This document shows positions 1 through 8,058 of a stretch of 64,000 nucleotides of DNA, piece by piece. Location: NCBI GenBank assembly GCA_020056965.1, contig JAGVGT010000094.1, forward strand, positions 1-64,000, read 5' to 3'. This DNA is from Deltaproteobacteria bacterium (GTDB lineage Bacteria > Desulfobacterota > Desulfobulbia > Desulfobulbales > JAGXFP01). Each line of letters opens with the position of its first letter. Position 1 is the stretch's first letter. Below the pieces are notes generated by a model. The model was not told where the DNA came from. It was given only the letters and a program-made list of their open reading frames with translations, and did no database searches. A program made the translations under genes and the position numbers.

Positions 1-405
1 CGCAAGGTCTTCTCCTTTCTGGAGCTTCCGTACGAAACGCAAGTACTTGATTACTGGCGGCATAGCCGAAATTTCATTGGAGCCCATCACTCCAATCTGA
101 TTTTTCAACCGGTATCAAAGGCCTCCGTGGCCAAATGGAAACAGAATCTTTCGCAGTCGGACCTGGAAATTTTCGAGTTGTTGGCCGGAGGCATGCTTCG
201 GGAATACCGCTACGACATGCACGGCGATGGCGCGAAATCCGCTGTCGTGGCATGGCGGAGTGCATTCCAGCTGCTCACCGGACTGCCGAAGCGGGGGTGG
301 CAGGTTGTGGCCACGAGAGTCATTCTCGGTCTGGCCGCCGCAATGGGTTGGCGGACCGAGGCTGCCGGGGCCGGCGGAGCGTCCTCCGGTGACAAGCTGC
401 GGTGA
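1..405 (+). CDS. Sulfotransferase family protein, C-terminal part (5' end outside window)
   Basis: The frame is open from base 1 to the TGA at 403-405, so only the last 134 residues are present. The visible part resembles the C-terminal end of PAPS-dependent sulfotransferases: an ETQVLDYW segment, an H-S-N-L stretch, then P-V-S-K-A-S-V-A-K-W before a helix carrying L-S-Q-S-D-L-E-I-F. That lysine/tryptophan segment is typical of the end of the family. The PAPS-binding loop and catalytic region would lie upstream. Such enzymes transfer sulfate from PAPS to sugar or lipid hydroxyls. The APS kinase gene at 4250, which makes PAPS, fits a role in sulfating the surface polysaccharide made by this cluster. 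The family call is from residue pattern only. Confidence 0.6.
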   Translation, partial: RKVFSFLELPYETQVLDYWRHSRNFIGAHHSNLIFQPVSKASVAKWKQNLSQSDLEIFELLAGGMLREYRYDMHGDGAKSAVVAWRSAFQLLTGLPKRGWQVVATRVILGLAAAMGWRTEAAGAGGASSGDKLR

Positions 406-411
406 GGCGCC

Positions 412-2574
412 ATGAGCGTGAAATTTTCTCCGACGGTTATGGTCTGCTGCCTGCTTTTCTGCTTAAGCGGAAAGGAACCGGCGGTTTGCCAGGCCACAAC
501 CTCGGTGCGGAATTTCGGCTCCTGGGAAGTGCTGCCGCTGCGCTCCGAGGCTGAGAAGCGGGCGGGGCTAGTCGGCGGTGAAGGTTTGCAGATGGTCAAT
601 GCCTTGAAATACGCACCGAGTGACCCCGAGATCATCTATCTCGGCACGGATACGTCACAGGTCTGGCGCTCCAGCGATGGGGGCCGCACCTGGCGGCCCG
701 CGCGAGGGGGGTTCACGGCTGACGGTGCGCGGTCGCTGGCTGTGGATCCACGGAATTCAGCCATCGTATTCGCGGCCGGCTTCCTTGGCGCCCCGCCCGA
801 AGTTGCCCGAAAATTTCCCGTCAAGGTGCAGGGGATTTTTCGCTCAACTAATGGTGGAAGCACCTGGAGCCTCGTTAAGGTTGCCGAATTTCGCAGGCAA
901 CCTGAACTGGGCGACCTGCTCTGTTTCGATCGTTCCACCTCCGCCGCCGGGAAAACGCCCGGGATTTTTGCCGCCACGCATGACCAGGGGTTGCTCTATT
1001 CGCCGGACGGCGGCGATTCTTGGGTACCGGCGGGATTTGCCTCGTCGCTGATCTACGATCTGCAAGCGATCCCGGCGCGACCCGGCGAGATTCTGGTGGC
1101 CACGGGAGCTGGCTTGTTTGCCTACAGCTTTGGTTCCATACAACAACGCGGTGCAGGTCTGCCCGGTTTTCCGAGAACCATCGCAGTCGGTTCAGAAGAC
1201 CCTACGGTTGTCTATGCTGCCTTGGGCAAGGATGGCATCTACAAATCCCGAGACGGCGGCAAATCATTTGTTCCGGCCATGCCGCGATCGTTATTTGTAA
1301 AACCGGATTTCGTCTCCGTGGCAACGAGCCCGGTCGATGCCCGCATTGTCTATGCAAAGGCCAATCAATCCTCGCTAAGGTCGCCCCTGTACAGTCATGA
1401 TGGCGGAGAAGTTTGGTTCAGCAGCGCTCCCCTTGAGGAGACGACGGCATTCCTCAGCAGCAAGAGAGAATTCTGGTTTTCGGCCCCGTTTTCACCCCAC
1501 CCGGCCGACCCCCTGAGAGTGATAACCGCGGCCAACGGCGGCGGGCGGATTTTGGCAAGTGGTGATGGAGGCCAGAAATGGCAATACTCCGGCGCCGGCT
1601 TCACCGGCGGACGCATGATGGACATGGCCTTTCCGGCCCCGGGGGAAATTGGTCTGTTTCTCACGGATTTTGGCGTGTGGCACTCGGACAATGCGGGGGA
1701 TACCTTCCGTGACCTCAACGTGAAAAGAATTTCCGGTTTGAGTTCCTCCTCAAGGGGAGCAATGCGGAAAAAGACCATAGTTGCGTCGATCGGCGGCTGG
1801 GATCGCCAGGTCCTTACCACCAGCCGGGATGGCGGCGAGAGTTGGAGTGTTTTCGATCATGCCGCCGGTGTATTTCCTCTGGTGGCATTTCACCCGACGA
1901 ATGACGAGGTGGTCTATGCCGGAGATTTTTTAAGCGAGGACGGAGGCCGCACCTGGCGACAGCTCGAACATGCCGTTTGGGCCGTGGATGACGGGGATGG
2001 CGATCGGATTTTTTCGGTGGCGGAAGATCGGCAGGGTCGCTGTCGGGTTCTGACCTCGAAAGACCGGGGGCGGACTTGGACTCACCTAAGCGATTGTCCC
2101 TTTCCCAAAAAATCCGTGCAGCAGGTCGCCTTTTCCTCTCAAGGGGGGCAGCAACTTTTGTTTGCCACGGCTAACGGGTTGTGGCTGTTCTCCGATGGCA
2201 TCTGGACGAAAAAAGGAGCTAAAAATGGCCTGGTTGCCGATCGGTACGGCTTGAACTATGTGAGTAGCTTGGCAATCGACAAAACTCAACCGTCCCGCAT
2301 TTACGTGGGACGCCGTTCGCCTGGGTACGGTCAGTCGAATGGGGTGTTTCGTTCGTGCGACGGAGGTGCGAGTTGGCAAAACGTGACCGCCGAACTGGGG
2401 CCGGAACTTACGGTCTGGGCGGTCAAGATCAGCCCGTATAACGGTGATGTCTATATCGGGACCTCCTTGGGTACTTTCCGCCAGCACCTCACGGCGGGGG
2501 AAGATTGCCTGGAAGAGCGGCCTGCGGGGATCGTGGGGGCGTCTCGGCAGACCGGGCCGGGAGCCAGACGATGA
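412..2574 (+). CDS. Exported BNR/sialidase-type beta-propeller protein
   Basis: 720 residues. An N-terminal signal peptide ends near residue 28 (VCQA). The rest is built of repeated BNR/Asp-box motifs: S-S-D-G-G-R-T-W, S-T-N-G-G-S-T-W, S-P-D-G-G-D-S-W, S-R-D-G-G-K-S-F, S-R-D-G-G-E-S-W, S-E-D-G-G-R-T-W and S-C-D-G-G-A-S-W. This indicates one or two beta-propellers of the VPS10/Ycf48/sialidase-like fold. Asp-boxes are structural, so enzymatic activity cannot be inferred. The protein should be periplasmic or extracellular. It starts 6 nt after the sulfotransferase stop and its stop overlaps the next glycosyltransferase start (ATGA at 2571), so the three genes are probably co-transcribed. A role in polysaccharide binding or processing is a guess from context. 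Confidence 0.75.
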   Translation: MSVKFSPTVMVCCLLFCLSGKEPAVCQATTSVRNFGSWEVLPLRSEAEKRAGLVGGEGLQMVNALKYAPSDPEIIYLGTDTSQVWRSSDGGRTWRPARGGFTADGARSLAVDPRNSAIVFAAGFLGAPPEVARKFPVKVQGIFRSTNGGSTWSLVKVAEFRRQPELGDLLCFDRSTSAAGKTPGIFAATHDQGLLYSPDGGDSWVPAGFASSLIYDLQAIPARPGEILVATGAGLFAYSFGSIQQRGAGLPGFPRTIAVGSEDPTVVYAALGKDGIYKSRDGGKSFVPAMPRSLFVKPDFVSVATSPVDARIVYAKANQSSLRSPLYSHDGGEVWFSSAPLEETTAFLSSKREFWFSAPFSPHPADPLRVITAANGGGRILASGDGGQKWQYSGAGFTGGRMMDMAFPAPGEIGLFLTDFGVWHSDNAGDTFRDLNVKRISGLSSSSRGAMRKKTIVASIGGWDRQVLTTSRDGGESWSVFDHAAGVFPLVAFHPTNDEVVYAGDFLSEDGGRTWRQLEHAVWAVDDGDGDRIFSVAEDRQGRCRVLTSKDRGRTWTHLSDCPFPKKSVQQVAFSSQGGQQLLFATANGLWLFSDGIWTKKGAKNGLVADRYGLNYVSSLAIDKTQPSRIYVGRRSPGYGQSNGVFRSCDGGASWQNVTAELGPELTVWAVKISPYNGDVYIGTSLGTFRQHLTAGEDCLEERPAGIVGASRQTGPGARR

Positions 2575-3770
2575 AAATCCTTTTGGCCAATAAGTTTTTT
2601 CACCTCAACGGTGGCTCGGAGCGCGTCTTTTTCCAAGAGCGGGATTTTCTCAGGAACAGCGGTCTGGAAGTGGTTGACTTTTCCATGCGTGACGAACGGA
2701 ATTTCGCCTCGCCCCAGGACGAATATTTCATCGACAAAATCGATTACAATTCGCTTTCCGGCTTGGCCGGCAAGTTGAAAACCGCTCTCGCCTTCATTCA
2801 TTCCGGAGAAGCGGTAAGGAAAATTGAGAAGCTTGTCGAAAAGGAACGTCCCGACATCGCCCACCTGCACAACATCTACCACCAGCTGACCCCCGCGATC
2901 ATCCCGGTCCTGAAAAGGTACGGAGTAAAGGTGGTCCTGACCCTGCACGACTACAAGCTGATCTGCCCGTCCTACCTGGCCCTGGACAAGGGGAAAATCT
3001 GCACGGCCTGCGATGGTGCATCCTTCGGGAAGGCGGTCAGCCGCCACTGTCAAGGGTCCCGAGCCCAGGAATTGCTGCTGATGTGTGAAGGCCTGTGGCA
3101 CAAGTGGCGCAAGAGCTATGAGCTGGTGGATCTGTTCATTGCCCCCAGCAATTTTCTGGCCGATCTGACTGCCCGCAGGATACCCAGGGAGAAAATCGCG
3201 GTGTTGCCCAACGGTATCGACCTGGATGAATACCGGCCCCACTACAGCGATCAAGGCTACGGCCTCTACTTTGGCCGCCTCTCAGCGGAGAAGGGTATCG
3301 AAACCCTGCTGACTGCGCATGCCAGTCTGGCCCATCCCATTCCGCTCAAAGTCGCGGGCTCGGGTCCACTGGCCGCGCAACTCGCCGCATCTTATCCGGG
3401 TGGCGATTTTCTCGGCTACCGGAGTGGGGTTGAATTGACCAGGCTGATTGGCGAGGCGGCCTTTGTGGTGATGCCGTCCGAGTGGTACGAAAATTGTTCC
3501 ATGGCGGTGCTGGAGGCCATGGCCTTGGGTAAGCCGGTGATCGGCAGCAATATCGGCGGGATTCCCGAGCAGATCATCGACGGTGTAACCGGATGCCTTT
3601 TCCCCATGGGCGATGTCGAGGCGCTGGCGGATAAAATGAGCTGGCTGGCGGGGGACAGGGAGAAACGGCAGGCGATGGGGGTGGCGGCCCGGGGTAAGCT
3701 GGAGAAGGAGTATTCGTTGGCCGGGCACTGCCATGGGCTGTTGGACATTTACCGTCGCCTTCTCTCCTGA
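2571..3770 (+). CDS. Glycosyltransferase family 4 (GT-B fold)
   Basis: 399 residues from the ATG at 2571, which overlaps the stop of the preceding gene. This start gives the usual GT4 opening M-K-I-L-L-A-N-K-F followed by N-G-G-S-E-R-V. The acceptor-side Rossmann domain contains L-H-D-Y-K-L-I-C-P. The donor-side domain begins near F-G-R-L-S-A-E-K-G and carries the E-x7-E signature (E-W-Y-E-N-C-S-M-A-V-L-E-A-M-A) that binds nucleotide-sugar in retaining GT4 enzymes, followed by G-G-I-P-E. A cytosolic or membrane-associated enzyme adding a sugar to a lipid-linked exopolysaccharide repeat unit is expected. Donor and acceptor cannot be told from sequence. An in-frame upstream start at 2505 would give a non-homologous leader and is rejected. 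Confidence 0.85.
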   Translation: MKILLANKFFHLNGGSERVFFQERDFLRNSGLEVVDFSMRDERNFASPQDEYFIDKIDYNSLSGLAGKLKTALAFIHSGEAVRKIEKLVEKERPDIAHLHNIYHQLTPAIIPVLKRYGVKVVLTLHDYKLICPSYLALDKGKICTACDGASFGKAVSRHCQGSRAQELLLMCEGLWHKWRKSYELVDLFIAPSNFLADLTARRIPREKIAVLPNGIDLDEYRPHYSDQGYGLYFGRLSAEKGIETLLTAHASLAHPIPLKVAGSGPLAAQLAASYPGGDFLGYRSGVELTRLIGEAAFVVMPSEWYENCSMAVLEAMALGKPVIGSNIGGIPEQIIDGVTGCLFPMGDVEALADKMSWLAGDREKRQAMGVAARGKLEKEYSLAGHCHGLLDIYRRLLS

Positions 3771-4249
3771 GCTAATCCCAATTCGCTAAGCCCAAGTACA
3801 CATACCTGTTCATGCCGTCGGTATGGCCCCATCTCGCTGAGCGCATATCGGGTGGGCTGGAGCCGTTGCTTAGCGCCTGGTGTCTTGCCGGTCTACTCTT
3901 CCCCGTAATGTCGCAGAACGGTCTGAGCGGTACCAATACGCGGCTGAAAAGCTAGCTCCCTAGTCTCGGGTAGATTTCGTTTTGCACCCTGTAATCCCCC
4001 GCACTTGCCAGCTTGGGCCGACAGCCCGGAAATGCTATTTTTTTATCGACTGCCGGCACGACAAACCAAAAAAAAACAAACTCGTAACGCCAGGTTAATG
4101 CCCAGCGGGCATAGTGGCCAAGAGCAACATCCCCTCGGGACCGCATCACTGAGCCATCCTTTGGGTAGGGGTATTATCTTAAGTTTCTAAACTGCAATTT
4201 TTAGCCTGCCTGGCTGATCACCAGGTATTCCCCCAAAAGATCAAAACCA
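3771..4249. other. 479-nt intergenic region, no gene recognised
   Basis: No credible coding frame. A perfect small inverted repeat (ATGCCC, loop AGC, GGGCAT) lies at 4098-4112, and a candidate -10 (TATTAT) lies at about 4171-4177 after GGGTAGGGG. A CCTGG/CCAGG hairpin with a GTATTCCCCC tail sits just before the APS kinase start. There is no convincing 11-bp heptamer repeat here, unlike the seven promoters described elsewhere in the window. The region probably holds the promoter for the APS kinase/radical SAM/GT block. Confidence 0.4.
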
Positions 4250-4855
4250 ATGCACAATTATCAAAACGTCGTATGGCATCAAGCCACCGTATCCAAGGAA
4301 CGGCGGCACATTATGAACGGTCATGGCAGCGTCAATCTCTGGTTCACCGGGCTTTCCGGTTCCGGTAAATCAACTCTGGCCCACGCCGTCGAGGAGCGAT
4401 TGCACCGTATGGGGTGCCGGACCTTCGTCTTCGATGGTGATAACGTCCGCCATGGCCTCTGCGCCGATCTGGGCTTCTCCCCGGAAGAGCGGACGGAAAA
4501 CATCCGGCGCATTGGCGAGATGGTCAAGCTCTTTCTGGAAGGCGGCGTCATTGCCCTGACCGCCTTCATCTCCCCCCTCCGGTCAGATCGACAGCGGGTC
4601 CGGGAGCTGATCGGTCCGGAAAGTTTTCTGGAGATTTACTGCCGCTGCCCCCTGAGTGTTTGCGAGGAGCGTGACGTCAAAGGGTTGTACCGTCGGGCCA
4701 GGGCAGGAAAGATAACTAACTATACCGGGATATCCGCCCCCTACGAGGAACCGGAGTACCCGGACCTGCAGCTGGATTCGAGTGCCGAATCGCTGGAGGA
4801 GTGTGTATGCCAGGTGATCTTGCTCCTGGAGAAACGCGGTGTGATTCAAAAATAA
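4250..4855 (+). CDS. cysC: Adenylylsulfate kinase (APS kinase)
   Basis: 201 residues, the usual length for CysC. The N-terminus N-V-V-W-H followed by [13 protein letters not shown] is the family hallmark: Walker A at about residues 34-42. It is followed by [10 protein letters not shown], the E-R-T-E-N-I-R-R region, and the F-I-S-P-L-R-S segment holding the conserved ISP serine. The enzyme phosphorylates adenosine-5'-phosphosulfate to PAPS. No ATP sulfurylase is adjacent, so the APS comes from elsewhere. Its place in an exopolysaccharide cluster with a sulfotransferase suggests PAPS is made for sulfation rather than for assimilation. The ATG at 4250 is preferred because it retains the conserved N-V-V-W-H segment. 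Confidence 0.95.
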   Translation: MHNYQNVVWHQATVSKERRHIMNGHGSVNLWFTGLSGSGKSTLAHAVEERLHRMGCRTFVFDGDNVRHGLCADLGFSPEERTENIRRIGEMVKLFLEGGVIALTAFISPLRSDRQRVRELIGPESFLEIYCRCPLSVCEERDVKGLYRRARAGKITNYTGISAPYEEPEYPDLQLDSSAESLEECVCQVILLLEKRGVIQK

Positions 4856-4962
4856 CTAGTTCGTAACCGGATTATAACAGACCTCCGGCAGTATGATTCG
4901 ATCGTAACAATAATCACCAGGTCGGTGGATTTGGCCACAGTTCGGGAGGTTTTCGGGACACC

Positions 4963-5958
4963 ATGGAAGCTTGTCTTATCGTCACCTATCGTTGCAATGC
5001 CAAATGCTACATGTGCAACACCTGGCGGCACCCCTCGCGCCGGGAAGAGGAGTTCAGCCCGGAGCTGGTTGGCAAGCTTCCCGGTGGTCTGCAGTTCATC
5101 AACATTACCGGCGGCGAGCCTTTTCTCCGTCCCGATATTCAGGAGATCATCGCGGCGGCTCTCACCAAGACCAAACGGCTCGTGATCAGCACCAACGGTT
5201 ACTTTACCGAAAGTATCGCCGATGCCGCAGCGCGGTTTGGCAATCGGATCGGGTTGCGCATTTCGCTCGAGGGTTTGCCGGACGCCAATGATGAGTTGCG
5301 CGGCATCAAGCACGGCTTTGATCATGGCCTCCGCACCCTCGGTTCCTTGCACGCGATGGGAATGAAGGATATCGGCTTTGGAATCACCGTGGCCGACCGC
5401 AATGCCGGGGATATGATGGAATTGTACCGGATCGCCAATGCCATGGGACTGGAGTTCGCCACTGCCACTACGCATAACTCTTTCTACTTTCACAAAAATA
5501 ATAACGCTTATCAGGATCCTGATCGCGTCGCCGCCGCCTTCGAGGAGATCGCGGTTGCCCTGCTCAAAACCGGTCGACCAAAAAACTGGTTCCGGGCCTA
5601 TTTCAATATGGGATTGGCTAACAAGGTGCGAGGCAACCCTCGACCGCTACCCTGTGAAGTGGGTACCGACATGTTTTTCGTGGATCCCTCCGGCAATGTT
5701 ATGCCCTGCAACGGTTCGGATCAGCCCCTGATCATGGGCAACCTACACGAACAAGGCTTCGAGGAAATATGGCAAGGTCCCAGGGCCGCTGAGGTCCGCC
5801 GGCAGGTGGCGCATTGCCCAAAGCAGTGCTGGATGATCGGCTCCGCGGCGCCGGCCATGAAGAAAAAAATCTCGGTCCCTCTCCGGTGGGTGCTACGCAA
5901 CAAGCTGCGACTGATAAAAAATCCCCACAACACCCGTCTCGATCCGGTCAGTGGTTAA
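4963..5958 (+). CDS. Radical SAM protein with SPASM-type C-terminal cluster domain
   Basis: 331 residues. The radical SAM motif C-N-A-K-C-Y-M-C is only about 11 residues from the start, so the N-terminal leader is very short. G-G-E-P follows (SAM binding), then the TIM-barrel segment S-T-N-G-Y. The C-terminal part has further cysteines (L-P-C-E-V-G, V-M-P-C-N-G, H-C-P-K-Q-C-W), consistent with auxiliary iron-sulfur clusters of a SPASM/twitch domain. Similar proteins occur in polysaccharide clusters as well as in peptide maturation. No precursor peptide gene is visible beside it, so the substrate is unknown; a sugar or lipid intermediate is possible. It ends 6 nt before the next glycosyltransferase and is probably translationally linked to it. 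Confidence 0.8.
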   Translation: MEACLIVTYRCNAKCYMCNTWRHPSRREEEFSPELVGKLPGGLQFINITGGEPFLRPDIQEIIAAALTKTKRLVISTNGYFTESIADAAARFGNRIGLRISLEGLPDANDELRGIKHGFDHGLRTLGSLHAMGMKDIGFGITVADRNAGDMMELYRIANAMGLEFATATTHNSFYFHKNNNAYQDPDRVAAAFEEIAVALLKTGRPKNWFRAYFNMGLANKVRGNPRPLPCEVGTDMFFVDPSGNVMPCNGSDQPLIMGNLHEQGFEEIWQGPRAAEVRRQVAHCPKQCWMIGSAAPAMKKKISVPLRWVLRNKLRLIKNPHNTRLDPVSG

Positions 5959-5964
5959 TTCGCC

Positions 5965-7074
5965 ATGAAAATATTTGTCATCGGCACTCGTGGCATCCCC
6001 GATATTCCCGGCGGCGTTGAAAAGCATTGCCAGGAGCTTTATCCCAGGATCGCTGCTGCCGGCCATGAGGTTATACTGGCAACCCGCAAACCATACGTGA
6101 AGTCGCAGAGTAAAGGGTGGCGGGGCATCGAACTGCTGCACTGCCATGCCCCGCGCCGGAAGAGCCTGGAGGCCATAGTCCACACCCTGCTGGCCATCCT
6201 TAAAGCCCGCCGAAGAAATCCCGACCTGGTCCATATCCACGCAGTCGGTCCCGGTTTGCTGGTGCCGTTTGCGAGGCTTCTGGGGATGAAGGTGGTGGTC
6301 ACTAACCACGGCCCGGACTACGACCGGCAGAAATGGGGAGTTGTAGCGAAGATCATGCTGCGGCTTGGCGAGTATCTGGGAGGTCGGTTCGCCCATGAAA
6401 GAATTGCCATCTCCTGGGGGATCGCCGACCTCATCCGGCAGCGCTGCGGTCGGGAGAGTAATCTGATTTTCAACGGCGTTGCTTTGCCGCAACCATCGAC
6501 CACCTCAAAATTTCTCGAAAAGAACGGCATCAGACCGGGCGGCTATCTTCTGGCCGTGGCCCGCCTGGTTCCGGAAAAAGGACTGCACGATCTCGTGAAG
6601 GCTTTCTCCAGTCTCCGGATTGACCACCAACTCGTCATTGCCGGTGATGCAGACCACCGGAGCGAGTACTCGGAAAGTCTTAAAGAGCAGGCCAGCGAGG
6701 ATGATCGCATCGTGATGACCGGCTACATAACCGGTGCCGATCTCAACGAAGTATACAGCCACGCCAGGCTTTTTGTTCTCCCTTCCTATCACGAAGGCTT
6801 GCCCATAGCCCTTCTCGAGGCTTTGAGCTATGGCTTGCCCGTCCTGGTTTCCGACATCCCGGCAAACCAGGAGGTCGGTCTGCCAGGGGAGCGTTATTTC
6901 CGGGTCGGGAATGTCCGTGATCTTCAGGGGAAAATGGCGGCTTTGCTGGAACAGGAGATGGATAGTGCCGAAAAGGCCTGGATAGACCGGCAACTTACCG
7001 AAAAATACAACTGGGAAATCATTGCCCGGCAAACCCTGGCAGTTTACGAAAAAACGCTTGCGGGAGAACAATAG
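5965..7074 (+). CDS. Glycosyltransferase family 4
   Basis: 369 residues. It opens with M-K-I-F-V-I-G-T-R-G-I-P and P-G-G-V-E-K-H, a pattern of GT4 enzymes of the RfaB/rhamnosyl- or galactosyltransferase type. Acceptor-side H-I-H-A-V-G-P-G and donor-side V-A-R-L-V-P-E-K-G-L are present, as is the E-x7-E motif within S-Y-H-E-G-L-P-I-A-L-L-E-A-L-S-Y-G. It follows the radical SAM gene by 6 nt and precedes the next small exported protein by 2 nt, so it sits in the same operon. It is expected to extend a lipid-linked oligosaccharide at the inner membrane. The exact sugar cannot be assigned. Confidence 0.85.
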   Translation: MKIFVIGTRGIPDIPGGVEKHCQELYPRIAAAGHEVILATRKPYVKSQSKGWRGIELLHCHAPRRKSLEAIVHTLLAILKARRRNPDLVHIHAVGPGLLVPFARLLGMKVVVTNHGPDYDRQKWGVVAKIMLRLGEYLGGRFAHERIAISWGIADLIRQRCGRESNLIFNGVALPQPSTTSKFLEKNGIRPGGYLLAVARLVPEKGLHDLVKAFSSLRIDHQLVIAGDADHRSEYSESLKEQASEDDRIVMTGYITGADLNEVYSHARLFVLPSYHEGLPIALLEALSYGLPVLVSDIPANQEVGLPGERYFRVGNVRDLQGKMAALLEQEMDSAEKAWIDRQLTEKYNWEIIARQTLAVYEKTLAGEQ

Positions 7075-7076
7075 TC

Positions 7077-7676
7077 ATGTCGATGAAATCTGGAATTGCC
7101 GGGGCACTGCTCCTGGTCAGCGCTATCATTCTGAGTCCCGCGATCTCCTTGGCGAAAGACAGCCCCAAATCGGCGGGCAAAGGTGCCGAAGCCGAAAAAC
7201 CAGCGGCTTCGCTGACGAAAGATGGCAGCAAATCGGCTGGAAAAGGGGCCGAGGCCGAAAAACCGCCAGTTAACCTGGCGAAAGATGGCGGCAAATCAGG
7301 GGTTAAAGCTGCCGAAGCAGAGAAACCCCCGCAAAAACTGGTTCTGGTAAGCACCCTGAATTCGGTGCAGGCCAATCAGGAATTTCAGCGTAACGTCCAG
7401 ATCCTTCAGGGCCAGCGGCAAAGGGCAATAGAACTAAGGAATCAGATCGGTCAAGCCCAATCGGAAGACCTCAAGAAAAGCCTGCAGGTGGAGCTAGACC
7501 AGGTCCTGAAAAAACTTGAGGAGGACAACCAAAAAATGACCAAGGCCTATGGCTTTTCACTAACCCGGGATTATGTGCTGGTGGTCGAAAAGGCCCATAT
7601 CTACATGACCGTTACCGAGAAAGAACTCTCCGAACTCGAGAAGGAGCAGGCCTCGAAAAACTCGAAGCATGATTAA
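7077..7676 (+). CDS. Exported coiled-coil protein with Lys/Ala-rich imperfect repeats
   Basis: 199 residues, not recognised as a named family. It has an N-terminal signal peptide (hydrophobic stretch ending near S-L-A-K). Three imperfect tandem repeats of about 22 residues follow, each built on the pattern K-D-x-x-K-S-A-G-K-G-A-E-A-E-K-P. The C-terminal 110 residues form a predicted coiled coil rich in Q, E, K and L. It begins 2 nt after the GT4 stop, so it is translationally coupled to the glycosyltransferase. The repeats are also visible in DNA, so unit number may vary by slippage or recombination. A periplasmic or envelope structural role is only a guess. Confidence 0.65.
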   Translation: MSMKSGIAGALLLVSAIILSPAISLAKDSPKSAGKGAEAEKPAASLTKDGSKSAGKGAEAEKPPVNLAKDGGKSGVKAAEAEKPPQKLVLVSTLNSVQANQEFQRNVQILQGQRQRAIELRNQIGQAQSEDLKKSLQVELDQVLKKLEEDNQKMTKAYGFSLTRDYVLVVEKAHIYMTVTEKELSELEKEQASKNSKHD

Positions 7677-7710
7677 CCGGGTTGCCGTGGCCTCCACCGC
7701 GTAATCTGGG

Positions 7711-7743
7711 CTGGTCCATGTCGCCGAAGGCGGCGTGGACCAG
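7711..7743 (+). other. Strong hairpin in the 7.7-8.06 kb intergenic region
   Basis: CTGGTCCA at 7711-7718 and TGGACCAG at 7736-7743 are exact reverse complements, with further pairing inside (TCGCC with GGCGG, loop GAA). No T-run follows, so it is not a canonical intrinsic terminator. It lies 35 nt after the stop of the coiled-coil gene and may protect the 3' end of that mRNA or act as a Rho-assisted stop. Confidence 0.4.
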
Positions 7744-7899
7744 CATATTCGCCAGGCAGCTAGTTGGTTCATGCAAACGTGATAGTTCTGTTGTGCCGGC
7801 GACCAGAGCCGAACCTCAGCCCCTCGTGGGCGTCCCTGCCCCCTTTGAACAAGGTGCCGAGTGCTTCATAACAGTCATCCCGGCCTTGTCGAACCCAAT

Positions 7900-7943
7900 T
7901 TTAATCAAGGCCAAACCCAACTTTAACATCCGGCCGGTAAAAG
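7900..7943 (+). promoter_or_regulatory. Putative Pho-box promoter 1, upstream of xrtD
   Basis: Three heptamers with an exact 11-bp period: TTTAATC (7900-7906), CCAAACC (7911-7917, weakest) and TTTAACA (7922-7928). A 9-nt gap and a candidate -10 TAAAAG (7938-7943, 4 of 6) follow. The geometry is the same as at the six other sites. 11-bp direct repeats replacing the -35 box are how PhoB-type response regulators bind DNA. The xrtD start lies about 115 nt downstream. The heptamer match is weaker here than at 21174 or 61898. Confidence 0.45.
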
Positions 7944-8058
7944 TCTCATATCAATCGCGTTATCTCCCAACCGGCGAATTTTATGCCGGTCGGAGTTTTC
8001 TTACGCGGACTTCATTCAAGCAAGCAAGACTTTGCAAGGAATCAGCTCGGCAGCCACG

